Assembly (NCBI RefSeq): GCF_000376885.1
Contig: NZ_AQXR01000010.1
Location: forward strand, 186,001 to 250,000
Reading direction: 5' to 3'
Source: Alloscardovia criceti DSM 17774
Lineage (GTDB): Bacteria; Actinomycetota; Actinomycetes; Actinomycetales; Bifidobacteriaceae
Length of the DNA: 64,000 nucleotides
The position numbers and the translations under genes were made by a program. The notes below the pieces were generated by a model that saw nothing but the letters and a program-made list of their open reading frames with translations, did no database searches and was not told where the DNA came from. Positions within the stretch are counted from its first letter, which is position 1. The number at the start of each line of letters is the position of its first letter. Shown in pieces: positions 8,966 through 17,942 of this stretch.

Positions 8966-9092
8966 CTAGCGCTCCTCTTCCTTGAGATTATTCCTAACAT
9001 TGAAACCCACACAGTTTCCATAAAAACAACAACGTTCCCATTTTTTTTTGACCCTATTTCTAGGGAAACTCTGTAACTACGTGCATTTCTCT

Positions 9093-9110
9093 AATGTTTG
9101 CGTTATCATA
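9093..9110. promoter_or_regulatory. Degenerate copy of the 6944-6969 operator
   Basis: AATGTTTGCG matches the left arm of the perfect palindrome exactly; the right side, TTATCATA, keeps only part of the symmetry. It lies in the divergent interval between the permease and regulator genes, where an operator would control both directions. A nearby GTTAT-N4-ATAAC (9102-9115) overlaps it. Confidence 0.5.
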
Positions 9111-9161
9111 ATAACACCAGCTAGTACGTGATGCAACACGCGCTACGGAAATTGAATACAA

Positions 9162-9185
9162 TATTGCACAAACCCTCGTGCAATA
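9162..9185. repeat. Inverted repeat 41 bases before the LacI gene
   Basis: TATTGCAC and GTGCAATA, perfect 8-bp arms around AAACCCTC. This resembles a protein-binding site or a leader hairpin of the regulator mRNA rather than a LacI-type operator, because the centre is 8 bases wide. Confidence 0.45.
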
Positions 9186-9225
9186 AAACGAGCACTAAGG
9201 AATTATTTCTTGGGGAAAGCAGGCA

Positions 9226-10350
9226 ATGATGGCACGCAAATCCCCTGTTTCGTTACAGGATGTAGCTAAAGAGGCGGGTGTGTCTCCACAAACCGTGTCT
9301 CGCGTGGCCAATGGCAGCGACGCCGTTCGCCCCGATACGCGTATGCGTGTAGAGGCAGCCATGGAAAAATTGGGATATCGCCCAAATTATGCGGCACGCG
9401 CCTTGAAATATCGCCAGTTTAACAATATCGGCGTGGTGCTTTTTGACACCTCCACCTTTGGAAATTCTCGGATCCTCGATGGCATTTTTGCTACGGCTAA
9501 TGAATTTAACTTTGCCACGACCATTGTCACCATGGTCAATCAGCGCGAGCAGACCCTGCAAGCCGCCATTGAGCATATGAAAAAATTGCCTGTCGATGGT
9601 GTCATTGTGGTTTTGGAGCGCAATATTATCGATTTCGATGAATTCGTGCCGCCTGCAGAATTGCCCGTCGTGCTCATTACAGACCAGATTTCACACAGCT
9701 GCCCTACCGTGGATGGCGATCAGTACGGCTGCTCCGTGCAGATTGTGGATTATCTCCTGTCTAAGGGACATAAGACCGTCTACCATATGGCAGGTCCGAC
9801 CTATTCGCGTGCAGCGCACAGCCGTGAAGTTGGCTGGGCCGAAACGCTTAAAAAACATGGCGTAACGACATTGCCGCCACTGTATCGAGGCGATTGGCTG
9901 GCGGATAGCGGATATCAAGCAGGTCTGGCTTTGGCACATGAAAAGGATTGCACCGCCGTATACGCCGCCAACGATCAGATGGCGTATGGCATTGTACTTG
10001 GTCTCCAAGCCGCAGGAAAGCGCGTGCCAGAAGATGTCAGCGTGGTGGGCGTGGACGATTCTCTCGTCGGCATGGTGCCTCGACTGCAGCTGACCACGAT
10101 GCGCATGCGTTTTGATCTCATTGGCCGTGAAGCTTTCTTGTATGTCAAGAAACTCGTCGCTGGGAAAAAGGTGGAATTAGGCAAGGGCAAGCTCATCCCT
10201 TCAGTCTTCGTAGAGCGCAATTCTGTGCGCGCTGTAGACGATGGTGTAGAAGATGCAGATGAGGCGTATGAGGCCGCACATTCGGTCGACGATGCGGAAC
10301 CGGATTTTGTGCAAATTCCACCGAATTACCAGGCACAGCAGGCCGCGTAG
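9226..10350 (+). CDS. LacI-family regulator of the galactoside locus
   Basis: 374 residues. The N-terminal helix-turn-helix with hinge runs VSLQDVAKEAGVSPQTVSRV to about residue 60, then a periplasmic-binding-protein-like sensor domain with VVGVDDSLVGMVPRLQLTTM near the end. The last 40 residues are unusually acidic (DDGVEDADEAYEAAHSVDDA) and go beyond the usual length of the family. Two ATGs stand in tandem at 9226 and 9229. It precedes lacZ and is divergent from the permeases, so it probably represses both and senses a galactoside. The palindromes at 6944 and 9093 are the likely targets. Confidence 0.9.
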   Translation: MMARKSPVSLQDVAKEAGVSPQTVSRVANGSDAVRPDTRMRVEAAMEKLGYRPNYAARALKYRQFNNIGVVLFDTSTFGNSRILDGIFATANEFNFATTIVTMVNQREQTLQAAIEHMKKLPVDGVIVVLERNIIDFDEFVPPAELPVVLITDQISHSCPTVDGDQYGCSVQIVDYLLSKGHKTVYHMAGPTYSRAAHSREVGWAETLKKHGVTTLPPLYRGDWLADSGYQAGLALAHEKDCTAVYAANDQMAYGIVLGLQAAGKRVPEDVSVVGVDDSLVGMVPRLQLTTMRMRFDLIGREAFLYVKKLVAGKKVELGKGKLIPSVFVERNSVRAVDDGVEDADEAYEAAHSVDDAEPDFVQIPPNYQAQQAA

Positions 10351-10441
10351 CACCACATAAGGGATACATCTCCCCTACCGTGCTCTGTCCTACGGCTTGT
10401 GAAGCCGAACAAAAATTCATAAGTGCAATTGATATTTTTTA

Positions 10442-10472
10442 GCTCACTGTTGAGCATTTGCTGATACTCAGC
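10442..10472. promoter_or_regulatory. Two short palindromes in the lacZ leader
   Basis: GCTCA-CTGT-TGAGC and GCTGA-TAC-TCAGC follow one another 21-51 bases before the lacZ ATG, and CGGCTT-GTG-AAGCCG lies at about 10393-10407. They could be operators or small RNA hairpins between regulator and lacZ. AGGAG at 10484-10488 is the lacZ ribosome-binding site. Confidence 0.35.
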
Positions 10473-10492
10473 TACAGACGAATAGGAGTACT

Positions 10493-13400
10493 ATGGCATA
10501 CCCATTACCGCAAATCCTTACTGCATCATCCCCAGACGAGCAATGGCTGTATGACGCCACAGTGTGCGCGGTCAACAGACTCGCACCACGCAGCGCCCAT
10601 CATGTCTGGGAAAATGCGGATACCTCGTTGCGCCACAGCCTCGATGACCACAATGGCGCGTGGATGGCCAGCGTGACTACGCATAATCACGCGCTATTGG
10701 AGCGGATTAGCGAGTCCAGCCAAGCATCTAATGCGCGCGAAGTATTGCGCTCTTTGGGCTTCGGCATGTCGACCGCACGCGTGCCGGGGCATCTGCAAAC
10801 GGATGGTTTGTTTGACCATCAATACGTCAACACGCAATATCCTTGGGACGGGCACGAGCAGCTCGATCCACCGGCCGTACCGAAACGCAATCATGTGGGC
10901 ATTTATACGCGCGATTTTGCGCTGTCTGCTCGTGAAAAGAAGGCTTTGCACCGCAGCGGCGAGCGCGTAAGTTTAACCTTTGACGGGGCGGCCATCGCTA
11001 TTTATGTGTGGCTCAACGGCGCCTTTATAGGGTATGCCGAAGATTCCTTCACGCCCAGCGAGTTTGATATCACGGAGCATCTGCGCGAGGATTCGAACAC
11101 CTTGGTGGTGGCCTGCTATGAATTCAGCACAGCGCATTGGCTGGAGGACCAAGATTACTGGCGTTTGCATGGCTTGTTCCGTAGCGTACACATGGATGTG
11201 ATTCCGGCTGCACATATTGCGCACATGCGCAGCATTGCGGATTTCGAGATACGCGGCGACAACGGCCTATTGGGCGGTTTTATTCAGCTGACTAATGCAA
11301 ATGAGCAGCCTCTGACGGCCGTAGTCGATGTAGTGGATAGTAGCGAGCGCGTGGTGTTCACGCAAACGGAGCAATTTACGGCTACGCAAGCGAAAATGGC
11401 ATTGTCGGGCAAGATTGCCCAAATTCAGCCATGGAGCGCTGAAGATCCTCAGCTGTATACGCTGCGTGTGCGCCTAGTAGATGCACAGGGTGCCACGCTG
11501 GAAACCGCAGAGCAGAAAATTGGATTCCGTCATTTTGAGCTGGATAGCACGGATCATGTGATGAAGCTCAATGGTCAGCGCATTGTTTTTAAAGGCGTGA
11601 ATCGCCATGAATTTGGCTCGAACTGCGGGCGCGCTATCAGCGAGGCACAAATGCTGTGGGATATTCGATTCCTCAAGCAGCACAATATCAACGCCGTGCG
11701 CACCAGCCACTACCCGAACCAATCGCGATGGTATGAGCTGTGCGATGAGTACGGTATTTATCTCATCGATGAAACGAATCTCGAAACCCATGGCTCGTGG
11801 ACGGATGCTCTGGGACAGGTGACAGCCGAGCGAGCTGTACCGGGTTCGAAGGAGATTTGGTTGAATGCCTGCATGGATCGTGTGCATTCCATGGTGGAGC
11901 GCGATTTTAACCATGCCAGTGTGCTCATTTGGTCTTTGGGCAACGAGTCCTATGGCGGTGAGGTCTTTGCACGCATGACGGATTATTTGCATGATGTGGA
12001 CACGCGTCCGGTACATTATGAAGGCACAACGTGGGATCGCGCCTTTGATTATGTGACGGATATGGAGTCACGCATGTACGCGCATCCGGACGATATTGAA
12101 AAATATCTCAACGGCACCTCTGAATTAGGCGAAGCGCGCAAGCCTTATATTTCTTGCGAATACATGCATGCCATGGGCAATTCCTTGGGCGGCATGAAGC
12201 TGTATACCGACCTAGAGAAGTATGACTTGTATCAGGGTGGATTTATCTGGGATTATGGCGATCAAGCGTTGGAGCAGCAGCTGCCCGATGGCAGCACGCG
12301 GCTGACTTATGGTGGCGACTGGTTTGATCGCCCATCGGATTACGAGTTCAGCGGCGATGGCATTATTTTTGCCGATCGTAAGATTTCCGCTAAAGCGTGG
12401 GAAGCTAAGGCTCTCTACGCAAATGTGAAAATTACAGTGACGCAACAGGGTGCGCATATTGTCAACGACAATCTGTTTACATCGACCAGTGCATACACCT
12501 TCGTAGCAAAGGCGCTCGTCGATGGCGTTGAAGCATGGTCACGAGGCTATACCTTCGATGTGCCTGCCCTTAGTCAAGCGGATGTGGACATTGCTTGGCC
12601 AAGCGCGGAGCTTTTCACCGGCCATGAAGTGGTGTATGAATTGACACAGAATTTGGCTGAAAATACGGCGTGGGCTCCTGCCGGATTTGAACTGAGCTTT
12701 GGTCAGCGCGCACAGGCTTTGGACGGTGTTGCAGCTCCACAACTCAACGCGGAAAAGACCGAAATCGTGCAGGATATGTGGAATTGCGGATTACACACGC
12801 CGGAAGCGGAGGTTCTGCTCTCGCGTCAGCATGCCGGTCCTGTCAGTTTCAAACGTACCAGTCAGCGCGACGATATGATTATTCGCACGCCGCAATTGAC
12901 CACCTGGCGTGCCTTAACGGATAATGACCGCGGGTATAAAGCTGGATTTAAGCATGCACAATGGTTGGCGGCTGGCCGTTTTGCTCAGATCGTAGGCGAA
13001 GATTTTACGGTCGATGACGAAGCAAAAACCTTGACAGGACGCTATACCTTTAAGCTTGCCACCCCTGCGGCCACCCCAGTAGAAGTCCTCTGGGAGGTGG
13101 ATGCACACGCACGCATTCATCTGCATGCCACCTTCCCGGGCAGCACCGAGGAAAGCAGCAATCCACCGGCCTTCGGCCTCGAATGGATGCTTCCGGCCGA
13201 GTATAGCTTCACGCGTTTCTATGGATTGGGACCTGTGGAAAGTTATGCAGATCGCAAGAATGGCGTGAAGCTAGGCCTATGGTCGACAACGATTTTCGAG
13301 GATCTTCAGCCGTATCTTGTGCCACAAGAAAACGGTAATCACGAAGAAACACGTTTTGTGGAAATTACCAATCAATTCGGTCACGGCCTGCGCATCAGCG

Positions 13401-13639
13401 CCCATGACGGCGATGCTCACAACGCCTTTGCCTTTAGCGCTTTGCCGGTCAGCTCTGCCATGCTGGATGAGGCTACGCATATCGAGGAACTCCCCGCGCA
13501 TACGCACACCTTCCTGCGTCTGCTGGCCGCTCAGCAAGGCGTGGGCGGTGACGATTCCTGGGGCTCTCCGGTGCATAAGGAATTCCAGATTGATGTCACG
13601 CAGCCTCTGACACTGGACGTCGACATCGAACTTATCTAG
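10493..13639 (+). CDS. lacZ: Beta-galactosidase, GH2 family (LacZ type)
   Basis: Hydrolyses lactose and other beta-galactosides in the cytoplasm. 1,048 residues, full length for the five-domain LacZ type. The order is N-terminal jelly roll, immunoglobulin-like domain, TIM barrel with GVNRHEF and NAVRTSHYPN, second immunoglobulin-like domain, and the C-terminal bgal_small domain. The acid/base is Glu485 in WSLGNESYGG and the nucleophile Glu556 in SCEYMHAMGNS. No signal peptide. It follows the LacI gene by 142 bases and ends before a strong terminator. With the divergent ABC genes this makes a lactose or galacto-oligosaccharide uptake and cleavage unit. Confidence 0.97.
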   Translation: MAYPLPQILTASSPDEQWLYDATVCAVNRLAPRSAHHVWENADTSLRHSLDDHNGAWMASVTTHNHALLERISESSQASNAREVLRSLGFGMSTARVPGHLQTDGLFDHQYVNTQYPWDGHEQLDPPAVPKRNHVGIYTRDFALSAREKKALHRSGERVSLTFDGAAIAIYVWLNGAFIGYAEDSFTPSEFDITEHLREDSNTLVVACYEFSTAHWLEDQDYWRLHGLFRSVHMDVIPAAHIAHMRSIADFEIRGDNGLLGGFIQLTNANEQPLTAVVDVVDSSERVVFTQTEQFTATQAKMALSGKIAQIQPWSAEDPQLYTLRVRLVDAQGATLETAEQKIGFRHFELDSTDHVMKLNGQRIVFKGVNRHEFGSNCGRAISEAQMLWDIRFLKQHNINAVRTSHYPNQSRWYELCDEYGIYLIDETNLETHGSWTDALGQVTAERAVPGSKEIWLNACMDRVHSMVERDFNHASVLIWSLGNESYGGEVFARMTDYLHDVDTRPVHYEGTTWDRAFDYVTDMESRMYAHPDDIEKYLNGTSELGEARKPYISCEYMHAMGNSLGGMKLYTDLEKYDLYQGGFIWDYGDQALEQQLPDGSTRLTYGGDWFDRPSDYEFSGDGIIFADRKISAKAWEAKALYANVKITVTQQGAHIVNDNLFTSTSAYTFVAKALVDGVEAWSRGYTFDVPALSQADVDIAWPSAELFTGHEVVYELTQNLAENTAWAPAGFELSFGQRAQALDGVAAPQLNAEKTEIVQDMWNCGLHTPEAEVLLSRQHAGPVSFKRTSQRDDMIIRTPQLTTWRALTDNDRGYKAGFKHAQWLAAGRFAQIVGEDFTVDDEAKTLTGRYTFKLATPAATPVEVLWEVDAHARIHLHATFPGSTEESSNPPAFGLEWMLPAEYSFTRFYGLGPVESYADRKNGVKLGLWSTTIFEDLQPYLVPQENGNHEETRFVEITNQFGHGLRISAHDGDAHNAFAFSALPVSSAMLDEATHIEELPAHTHTFLRLLAAQQGVGGDDSWGSPVHKEFQIDVTQPLTLDVDIELI

Positions 13640-13666
13640 GTGCTCCACAGCAATCTTCTCTCCAAT

Positions 13667-13713
13667 GGCGTGTTATTCACATCCGACATAATTGTGGATA
13701 ACACGCCTTTTTT
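13667..13713 (+). terminator. lacZ terminator
   Basis: GGCGTGTTAT-T-CACA pairs with TGTG-G-ATAACACGCC, followed directly by TTTTTT. It lies 27 bases after the lacZ stop. Confidence 0.93.
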
Positions 13714-13848
13714 CTGCGTGATATTGCGCACATTGCTATCCAGAGCGAAATCTTTTGTGCAAGAATAGAAAGGGAAGGCGTTAAACCTCACAGCGACATC
13801 GTGTCAGCGCCCTGTCGCGACTTATCGTCAATCAGATTAAGGATAATC

Positions 13849-14463
13849 ATGGCAATTTACACACTTCCAGAGCTACCTTACGATTATGCTGCTCTCGAGC
13901 CACATATTTCCGGTAAGATTATGGAGCTTCACCACGATAAGCATCATGCAAACTACGTAGCAGGTGCAAATGCAGCTCTTGAACGTCTTGAAGAAGCACG
14001 CGATAAGAACGATTTTGCAGCCATTAATTTGTGGGAAAAGAATCTCGCATTCAACCTCGGTGGTCATATCAACCACACCTTCTTCTGGAATAATTTGACA
14101 CCAGAAGGCAAGGGACGCCCAGATGGTGAGTTCGGCGAAGAAATCACCAAGAATTTCGGCTCCTTCGAAAAGTTCCAGGCTCAGTTCACCGCTGCTGCTC
14201 TCGGCTTGCAGGGTTCTGGTTGGGCTGTACTCGCATGGGATGCGTTGGGCGACCGTTTAGTCACCTTCCAGCTTTACGATCAGCAGTCTAATGTCCCAGT
14301 CAACATCGTGCCACTGGTTATGCTGGACATGTGGGAGCATGCATTCTACCTCGACTATGTCAATGTCAAGGCAGATTACGTCAAGGCATGGTGGAATATC
14401 GTCAACTGGGATCATGCAGCAGAAACGTGGGCAAAGGCTAAGGCAAATACCAAGCTTATCTAG
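13849..14463 (+). CDS. sodA: Superoxide dismutase, Mn/Fe family
   Basis: Dismutates superoxide. 204 residues from the ATG at 13849, which has AAGGA 5 bases upstream; an upstream in-frame GTG at 13801 is not supported. Metal ligands are His28 (MELHHDKHH), His76 ([10 protein letters not shown]), and Asp160 and His164 ([12 protein letters not shown]). The GGHINH and YDQQSNVP segments fit the Mn type, with Gln rather than the His found at that site in many actinobacterial enzymes; this metal call is inference. It sits alone between two terminators. The enzyme is unusual for the mostly anaerobic Bifidobacteriaceae, so lineage-specific retention or gain is plausible. Confidence 0.95.
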   Translation: MAIYTLPELPYDYAALEPHISGKIMELHHDKHHANYVAGANAALERLEEARDKNDFAAINLWEKNLAFNLGGHINHTFFWNNLTPEGKGRPDGEFGEEITKNFGSFEKFQAQFTAAALGLQGSGWAVLAWDALGDRLVTFQLYDQQSNVPVNIVPLVMLDMWEHAFYLDYVNVKADYVKAWWNIVNWDHAAETWAKAKANTKLI

Positions 14464-14504
14464 TTCTTATCTCGTTCTCGTATCGAGGCATAATAAGGCA
14501 TAAA

Positions 14505-14532
14505 AAAGGTCAGCGCAAAAACGCTGACCTTT
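14505..14532. terminator. Bidirectional terminator, sodA and peptide ABC operon
   Basis: AAAGGTCAGCG and CGCTGACCTTT form a perfect 11-bp stem around 6 bases. T-rich sequence follows on both strands. It lies 42 bases after sodA and 54 bases after the convergent operon. Confidence 0.9.
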
Positions 14533-14585
14533 CTCTTTTAACCCTCTTCTTAACTCATATTACAGATGTTTTAGGCCGCTTGATT

Positions 14586-15284
14586 TCACACGGACCATTG
14601 CGCAGCGGCAATTAATCGGCGTGTGTACTCCTGCTGAGGCGATGCAAGAATCTCCTGCGTTTTTCCCTGCTCCACGATGACACCGTTGTGCAGCACAATA
14701 ATCGTATCGGACAGTTGCTGAGCCACACCTAAATCATGCAACACGATCAGTGACGCATAGGCGCGCTCTTGCTGCAGCTGGTGTAGCGTGGAAATAATTT
14801 GCTGCTTGCCCAGCACATCCACCGCACTAACCGGCTCATCCGCCACAATCAAGTCTGGCTTGTCCATCAGCGCACGCGCAATGGCCACACGCTGAGCCTG
14901 ACCGCCCGATATATCCCCCACATACTTATGGAGCACTTCGCGCGGCTCTAAACTCACGCTTGCCAAAGCTTGCTCGACTTCTTCTCGACTCGCCTCCGGC
15001 TTGCCTTCTTGGACAATCTGCTCCACAGTAAGACGCGGATTTAAGGAGGAGGACGGATTTTGGAAAATCAAACCTGTAGACTGCGCGTTTGCTACCTGCA
15101 CCTGTCCTTGGCTCGGCGTGATAAAACCGAGCGCAATATTGAGAATGGTGGTTTTCCCAGATCCGGACTGACCTACCAAAGCCACGCGTTCGCCGGAATG
15201 GATGCTCAGCGAAATATTTTGCACTGCAGGCTGTGTCTCGCCACGGAAGGTGTGAGAAACACCTTGAAGTTTTACCAGTTCCAT
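14586..15284 (-). CDS. Peptide ABC transporter ATPase (DppF/OppF type)
   Basis: 232 residues, a minimal ATPase without the C-terminal extension normal in OppF. Walker A is GQSGSGKTT, the signature [16 protein letters not shown], and Walker B LIVADEP. The start overlaps the stop of the preceding ATPase in TAATG, so the two are translationally coupled. Last gene of the five-gene operon. Confidence 0.9.
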   Translation of the reverse strand: MELVKLQGVSHTFRGETQPAVQNISLSIHSGERVALVGQSGSGKTTILNIALGFITPSQGQVQVANAQSTGLIFQNPSSSLNPRLTVEQIVQEGKPEASREEVEQALASVSLEPREVLHKYVGDISGGQAQRVAIARALMDKPDLIVADEPVSAVDVLGKQQIISTLHQLQQERAYASLIVLHDLGVAQQLSDTIIVLHNGVIVEQGKTQEILASPQQEYTRRLIAAAQWSV

Positions 15285-16075
15285 TATTTCACCTCTGCCT
15301 GTGACGATGTATCCACAGCAATTTCTCGCGCAGCCTGAACGAGCTGGACCGTGTACTCATGCTGAGGATGCTGGATAAGATTGGAGATGTCGCCGCTTTC
15401 TACGACCTCACCGTGGTGGATGACGTAGCAGCTTTGGGCAGCCCGGGAGATGACGCTAAAATCATGGCTGGCAAAGATGAGCGCAGCACGCTGAACTTGA
15501 GTGCGTTCCACGAGCATATCCACAATCTGCTGTTGCACCAAAGAATCCAACGCCGTGGTTGGCTCATCCGCTACCAGGAGCTGCGGATGGGAAATCAAAG
15601 CCTCCGCAATAGATACACGCTGAGCTTGCCCGCCGGAAAGTTCAGAAGGAAAACGCTTTTTCAGCTCCGCTTCCAATTCCACATGGCGCAAGGCGTCATC
15701 CACACGCTGCTGGCGTGCTTCAGTGGACAAATCGTAATGTAGCTTCAAGGGTAGCTCTACATTTTTAGCCACGGTAAGCACGGGATTTAACGCCGCCAGA
15801 GGGTTTTGAAAGACTGCAGACATATAGGTGCCGCGCAGTTGAGCGCGCTCAGCATCTGGCAATTGCGCGATGTCCACGTCGCCTACCAGAATCTGACCCG
15901 TCATGTGCATAGTTGAGGGCAAAATCCCCAAAATTGCCTTAATAATCAAGGATTTTCCGGAGCCGGAAGCACCGATCAGCCCCACTCTTTGTCCAGGCTC
16001 CACGGTCAGGTTCACGTTTGTGAGTAGTTGCTTCTTACCCACAAAAATATTTAAATCTTTTACTTCTACAGTCAT
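15284..16075 (-). CDS. Peptide ABC transporter ATPase (DppD/OppD type)
   Basis: 263 residues. Walker A GASGSGKSL, signature LSGGQAQRVSIAEALISHP, Walker B LLVADEPTTALD. Like its partner it is short, ending soon after the nucleotide-binding domain and without the Cys-rich tail of OppD. Coupled to both neighbours by TAATG overlaps. Confidence 0.9.
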   Translation of the reverse strand: MTVEVKDLNIFVGKKQLLTNVNLTVEPGQRVGLIGASGSGKSLIIKAILGILPSTMHMTGQILVGDVDIAQLPDAERAQLRGTYMSAVFQNPLAALNPVLTVAKNVELPLKLHYDLSTEARQQRVDDALRHVELEAELKKRFPSELSGGQAQRVSIAEALISHPQLLVADEPTTALDSLVQQQIVDMLVERTQVQRAALIFASHDFSVISRAAQSCYVIHHGEVVESGDISNLIQHPQHEYTVQLVQAAREIAVDTSSQAEVK

Positions 16076-16938
16076 TATCCCTGCCTTAACGCTGGATTTG
16101 TCACAGGATCAAAACTCTCACGCAACGCATCGCCAAAAAGATTGATCATCACGACAGCCACGGTGATGAGCAAGCCTGGCCACAGAGCGATGGTAGGATG
16201 CACAGTAATCATGCTGGCAGCCGTCGCCAAAGAGCTCCCCCACGAGGCGATATGCGCGGGCACACCAATGCCCAGATAGGTTAAACCGGATTCTGCCAGA
16301 ATAGAAGTGGCAGCAGCCAAGGAAATATTGACCGTCACCGCCGGCATAATTTGAGGCAGGATATGGCGCATGAAAATGGTCCATTCACTGACGCCCTTGT
16401 AGCGTGCAAAGGTGACATACGAGGAGCGTGCCGCCGACACGGCGAGCGGACGCACGACGCGCATAAGATTCAAACTATAGGCGAAGGCGCAAGAGATGAT
16501 TACACCTGCGATGGTAGCACCCATAGGTGCGGCGCACAGCAGCGCAATCACCACGATTGGAATGGAAATTAAGGCGTCAACAACCACCACGGTGGTATTG
16601 CGCACACCGACATTGTGATGCACAGTCAGCGCCACGCCTGCCACGCCCAGCACAAAAGTAATCACAGATACGAGAAGGACGATGAGTAACTCCGTAGCAG
16701 ATCCTGCTAAAAGCCAGCTCGCAATATCCGCGCCCGCGCCATCTGTGCCCAAAATGTGCTGCGACGATGGCGAACTCCACACATTGTATCCATCGGTAAA
16801 GGTCAGCGCATACGGAGTCCAGACCAACGAAACGATGGCCACAATCACCCACAAAGCGCAGAACACGCCAGACACAATGCCATCCCAGCGGGAGAACATG
16901 CTTTTTAAGGATATAAAGAATTTCTGAGTGATACTCAT
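16075..16938 (-). CDS. Peptide ABC transporter permease (DppC type)
   Basis: 287 residues with about six membrane helices. The DppC-type docking loop is ILPQIMPAVTVNISLAAATS followed by AESGLTYLGIG, a hallmark of this permease family. It overlaps the upstream permease by four bases (ATGA) and the downstream ATPase by TAATG. Confidence 0.92.
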   Translation of the reverse strand: MSITQKFFISLKSMFSRWDGIVSGVFCALWVIVAIVSLVWTPYALTFTDGYNVWSSPSSQHILGTDGAGADIASWLLAGSATELLIVLLVSVITFVLGVAGVALTVHHNVGVRNTTVVVVDALISIPIVVIALLCAAPMGATIAGVIISCAFAYSLNLMRVVRPLAVSAARSSYVTFARYKGVSEWTIFMRHILPQIMPAVTVNISLAAATSILAESGLTYLGIGVPAHIASWGSSLATAASMITVHPTIALWPGLLITVAVVMINLFGDALRESFDPVTNPALRQG

Positions 16939-17942
16939 GCTCGTGCCTCCTGCTGATTGGAATTCATTCCCTTAAGGCGAGGATCTAAGAATTGCTGAAT
17001 AATATCGATAATCAAACCCACTATGAGGAAGAACGCAGCAAGCAGCAGCAGCTCCGTTTGCACTGCCGGCAAGTCACGCTGAGACACATCCGAGAGGAAT
17101 AAGGTGGCGAGTCCTGGCAAATTAAACAGTGTTTCCACCGTCAGCACGCCCGTAATCATGGAGGCAAAGCTCACACCCGATACGGCCGCAATTTGAGGCG
17201 CCGCCAAACGCAGACCCGTGGTACGCACGGCCTGCGCATACGTCATGCCTGCCGCCATGCTCCAGGTCACGTAATCGGACTTTTCCACATCCAAAATAGC
17301 GGAGCGAATATAGCGCATCAGATGAGCCGCGGTAATAACGCCCACCGAAATAGCAGGCAAAACCAGCGAAGCTAGGGCCGTAATAAAGCTTTGACCCGAC
17401 TCAAACACGCGCGTAGGAAAACCTTGAGAAGGTAGCAGATTCAGCACGCCATGCCCCTTACTTGCAAACAAAATCAAGAGCAAACCCGCCCACAAGGCTG
17501 GCACAGCGCCTACGATTTGCGACAGCGCACGCAAACTGGCGCGCACCCACGCATGTGAAGAGGTAATGGAATACACCGCCAAAGGCAAAGCTCCCACTAG
17601 GGCGATAATCATGCTCATAACAATCAGAGGGAAGGTCAACGCCGCCCTGCTCGCCAGACGCACGCTCATAGCCTGGCCGCTGAGTGTGGACACACCCAGA
17701 TTACCTGTGAGAATATTTCCCAGCCATTCGCCGTACTGCACAATCAGTGGCTTATCCAAGCCTAATTGCGCACGAATATCCTGATACTTACTCATCGTGG
17801 CGTTAGTACCGGCGATCACCGATGCCACATCCCCTGGTAGCACACGCAGCGCCAAGAAAATCACCACGGAGACAATCCACAACATGAGGATGAATAATCC
17901 CGTGCGACGCACAATATACATCAGAGAAGATTGCTTTTTCAT
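16935..17942 (-). CDS. Peptide ABC transporter permease (DppB type)
   Basis: 335 residues. It begins with the typical YIVRRTGLFILMLWIVSVVI helix and LRVLPGDVASVIAG, then about five more helices. Docking-loop region near TGLRLAAPQIAAVSGVSFAS, and LFNLPGLATLFLSD near the end, as in DppB/OppB. The ATG directly abuts the stop of the binding-protein gene. Confidence 0.93.
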   Translation of the reverse strand: MKKQSSLMYIVRRTGLFILMLWIVSVVIFLALRVLPGDVASVIAGTNATMSKYQDIRAQLGLDKPLIVQYGEWLGNILTGNLGVSTLSGQAMSVRLASRAALTFPLIVMSMIIALVGALPLAVYSITSSHAWVRASLRALSQIVGAVPALWAGLLLILFASKGHGVLNLLPSQGFPTRVFESGQSFITALASLVLPAISVGVITAAHLMRYIRSAILDVEKSDYVTWSMAAGMTYAQAVRTTGLRLAAPQIAAVSGVSFASMITGVLTVETLFNLPGLATLFLSDVSQRDLPAVQTELLLLAAFFLIVGLIIDIIQQFLDPRLKGMNSNQQEARA

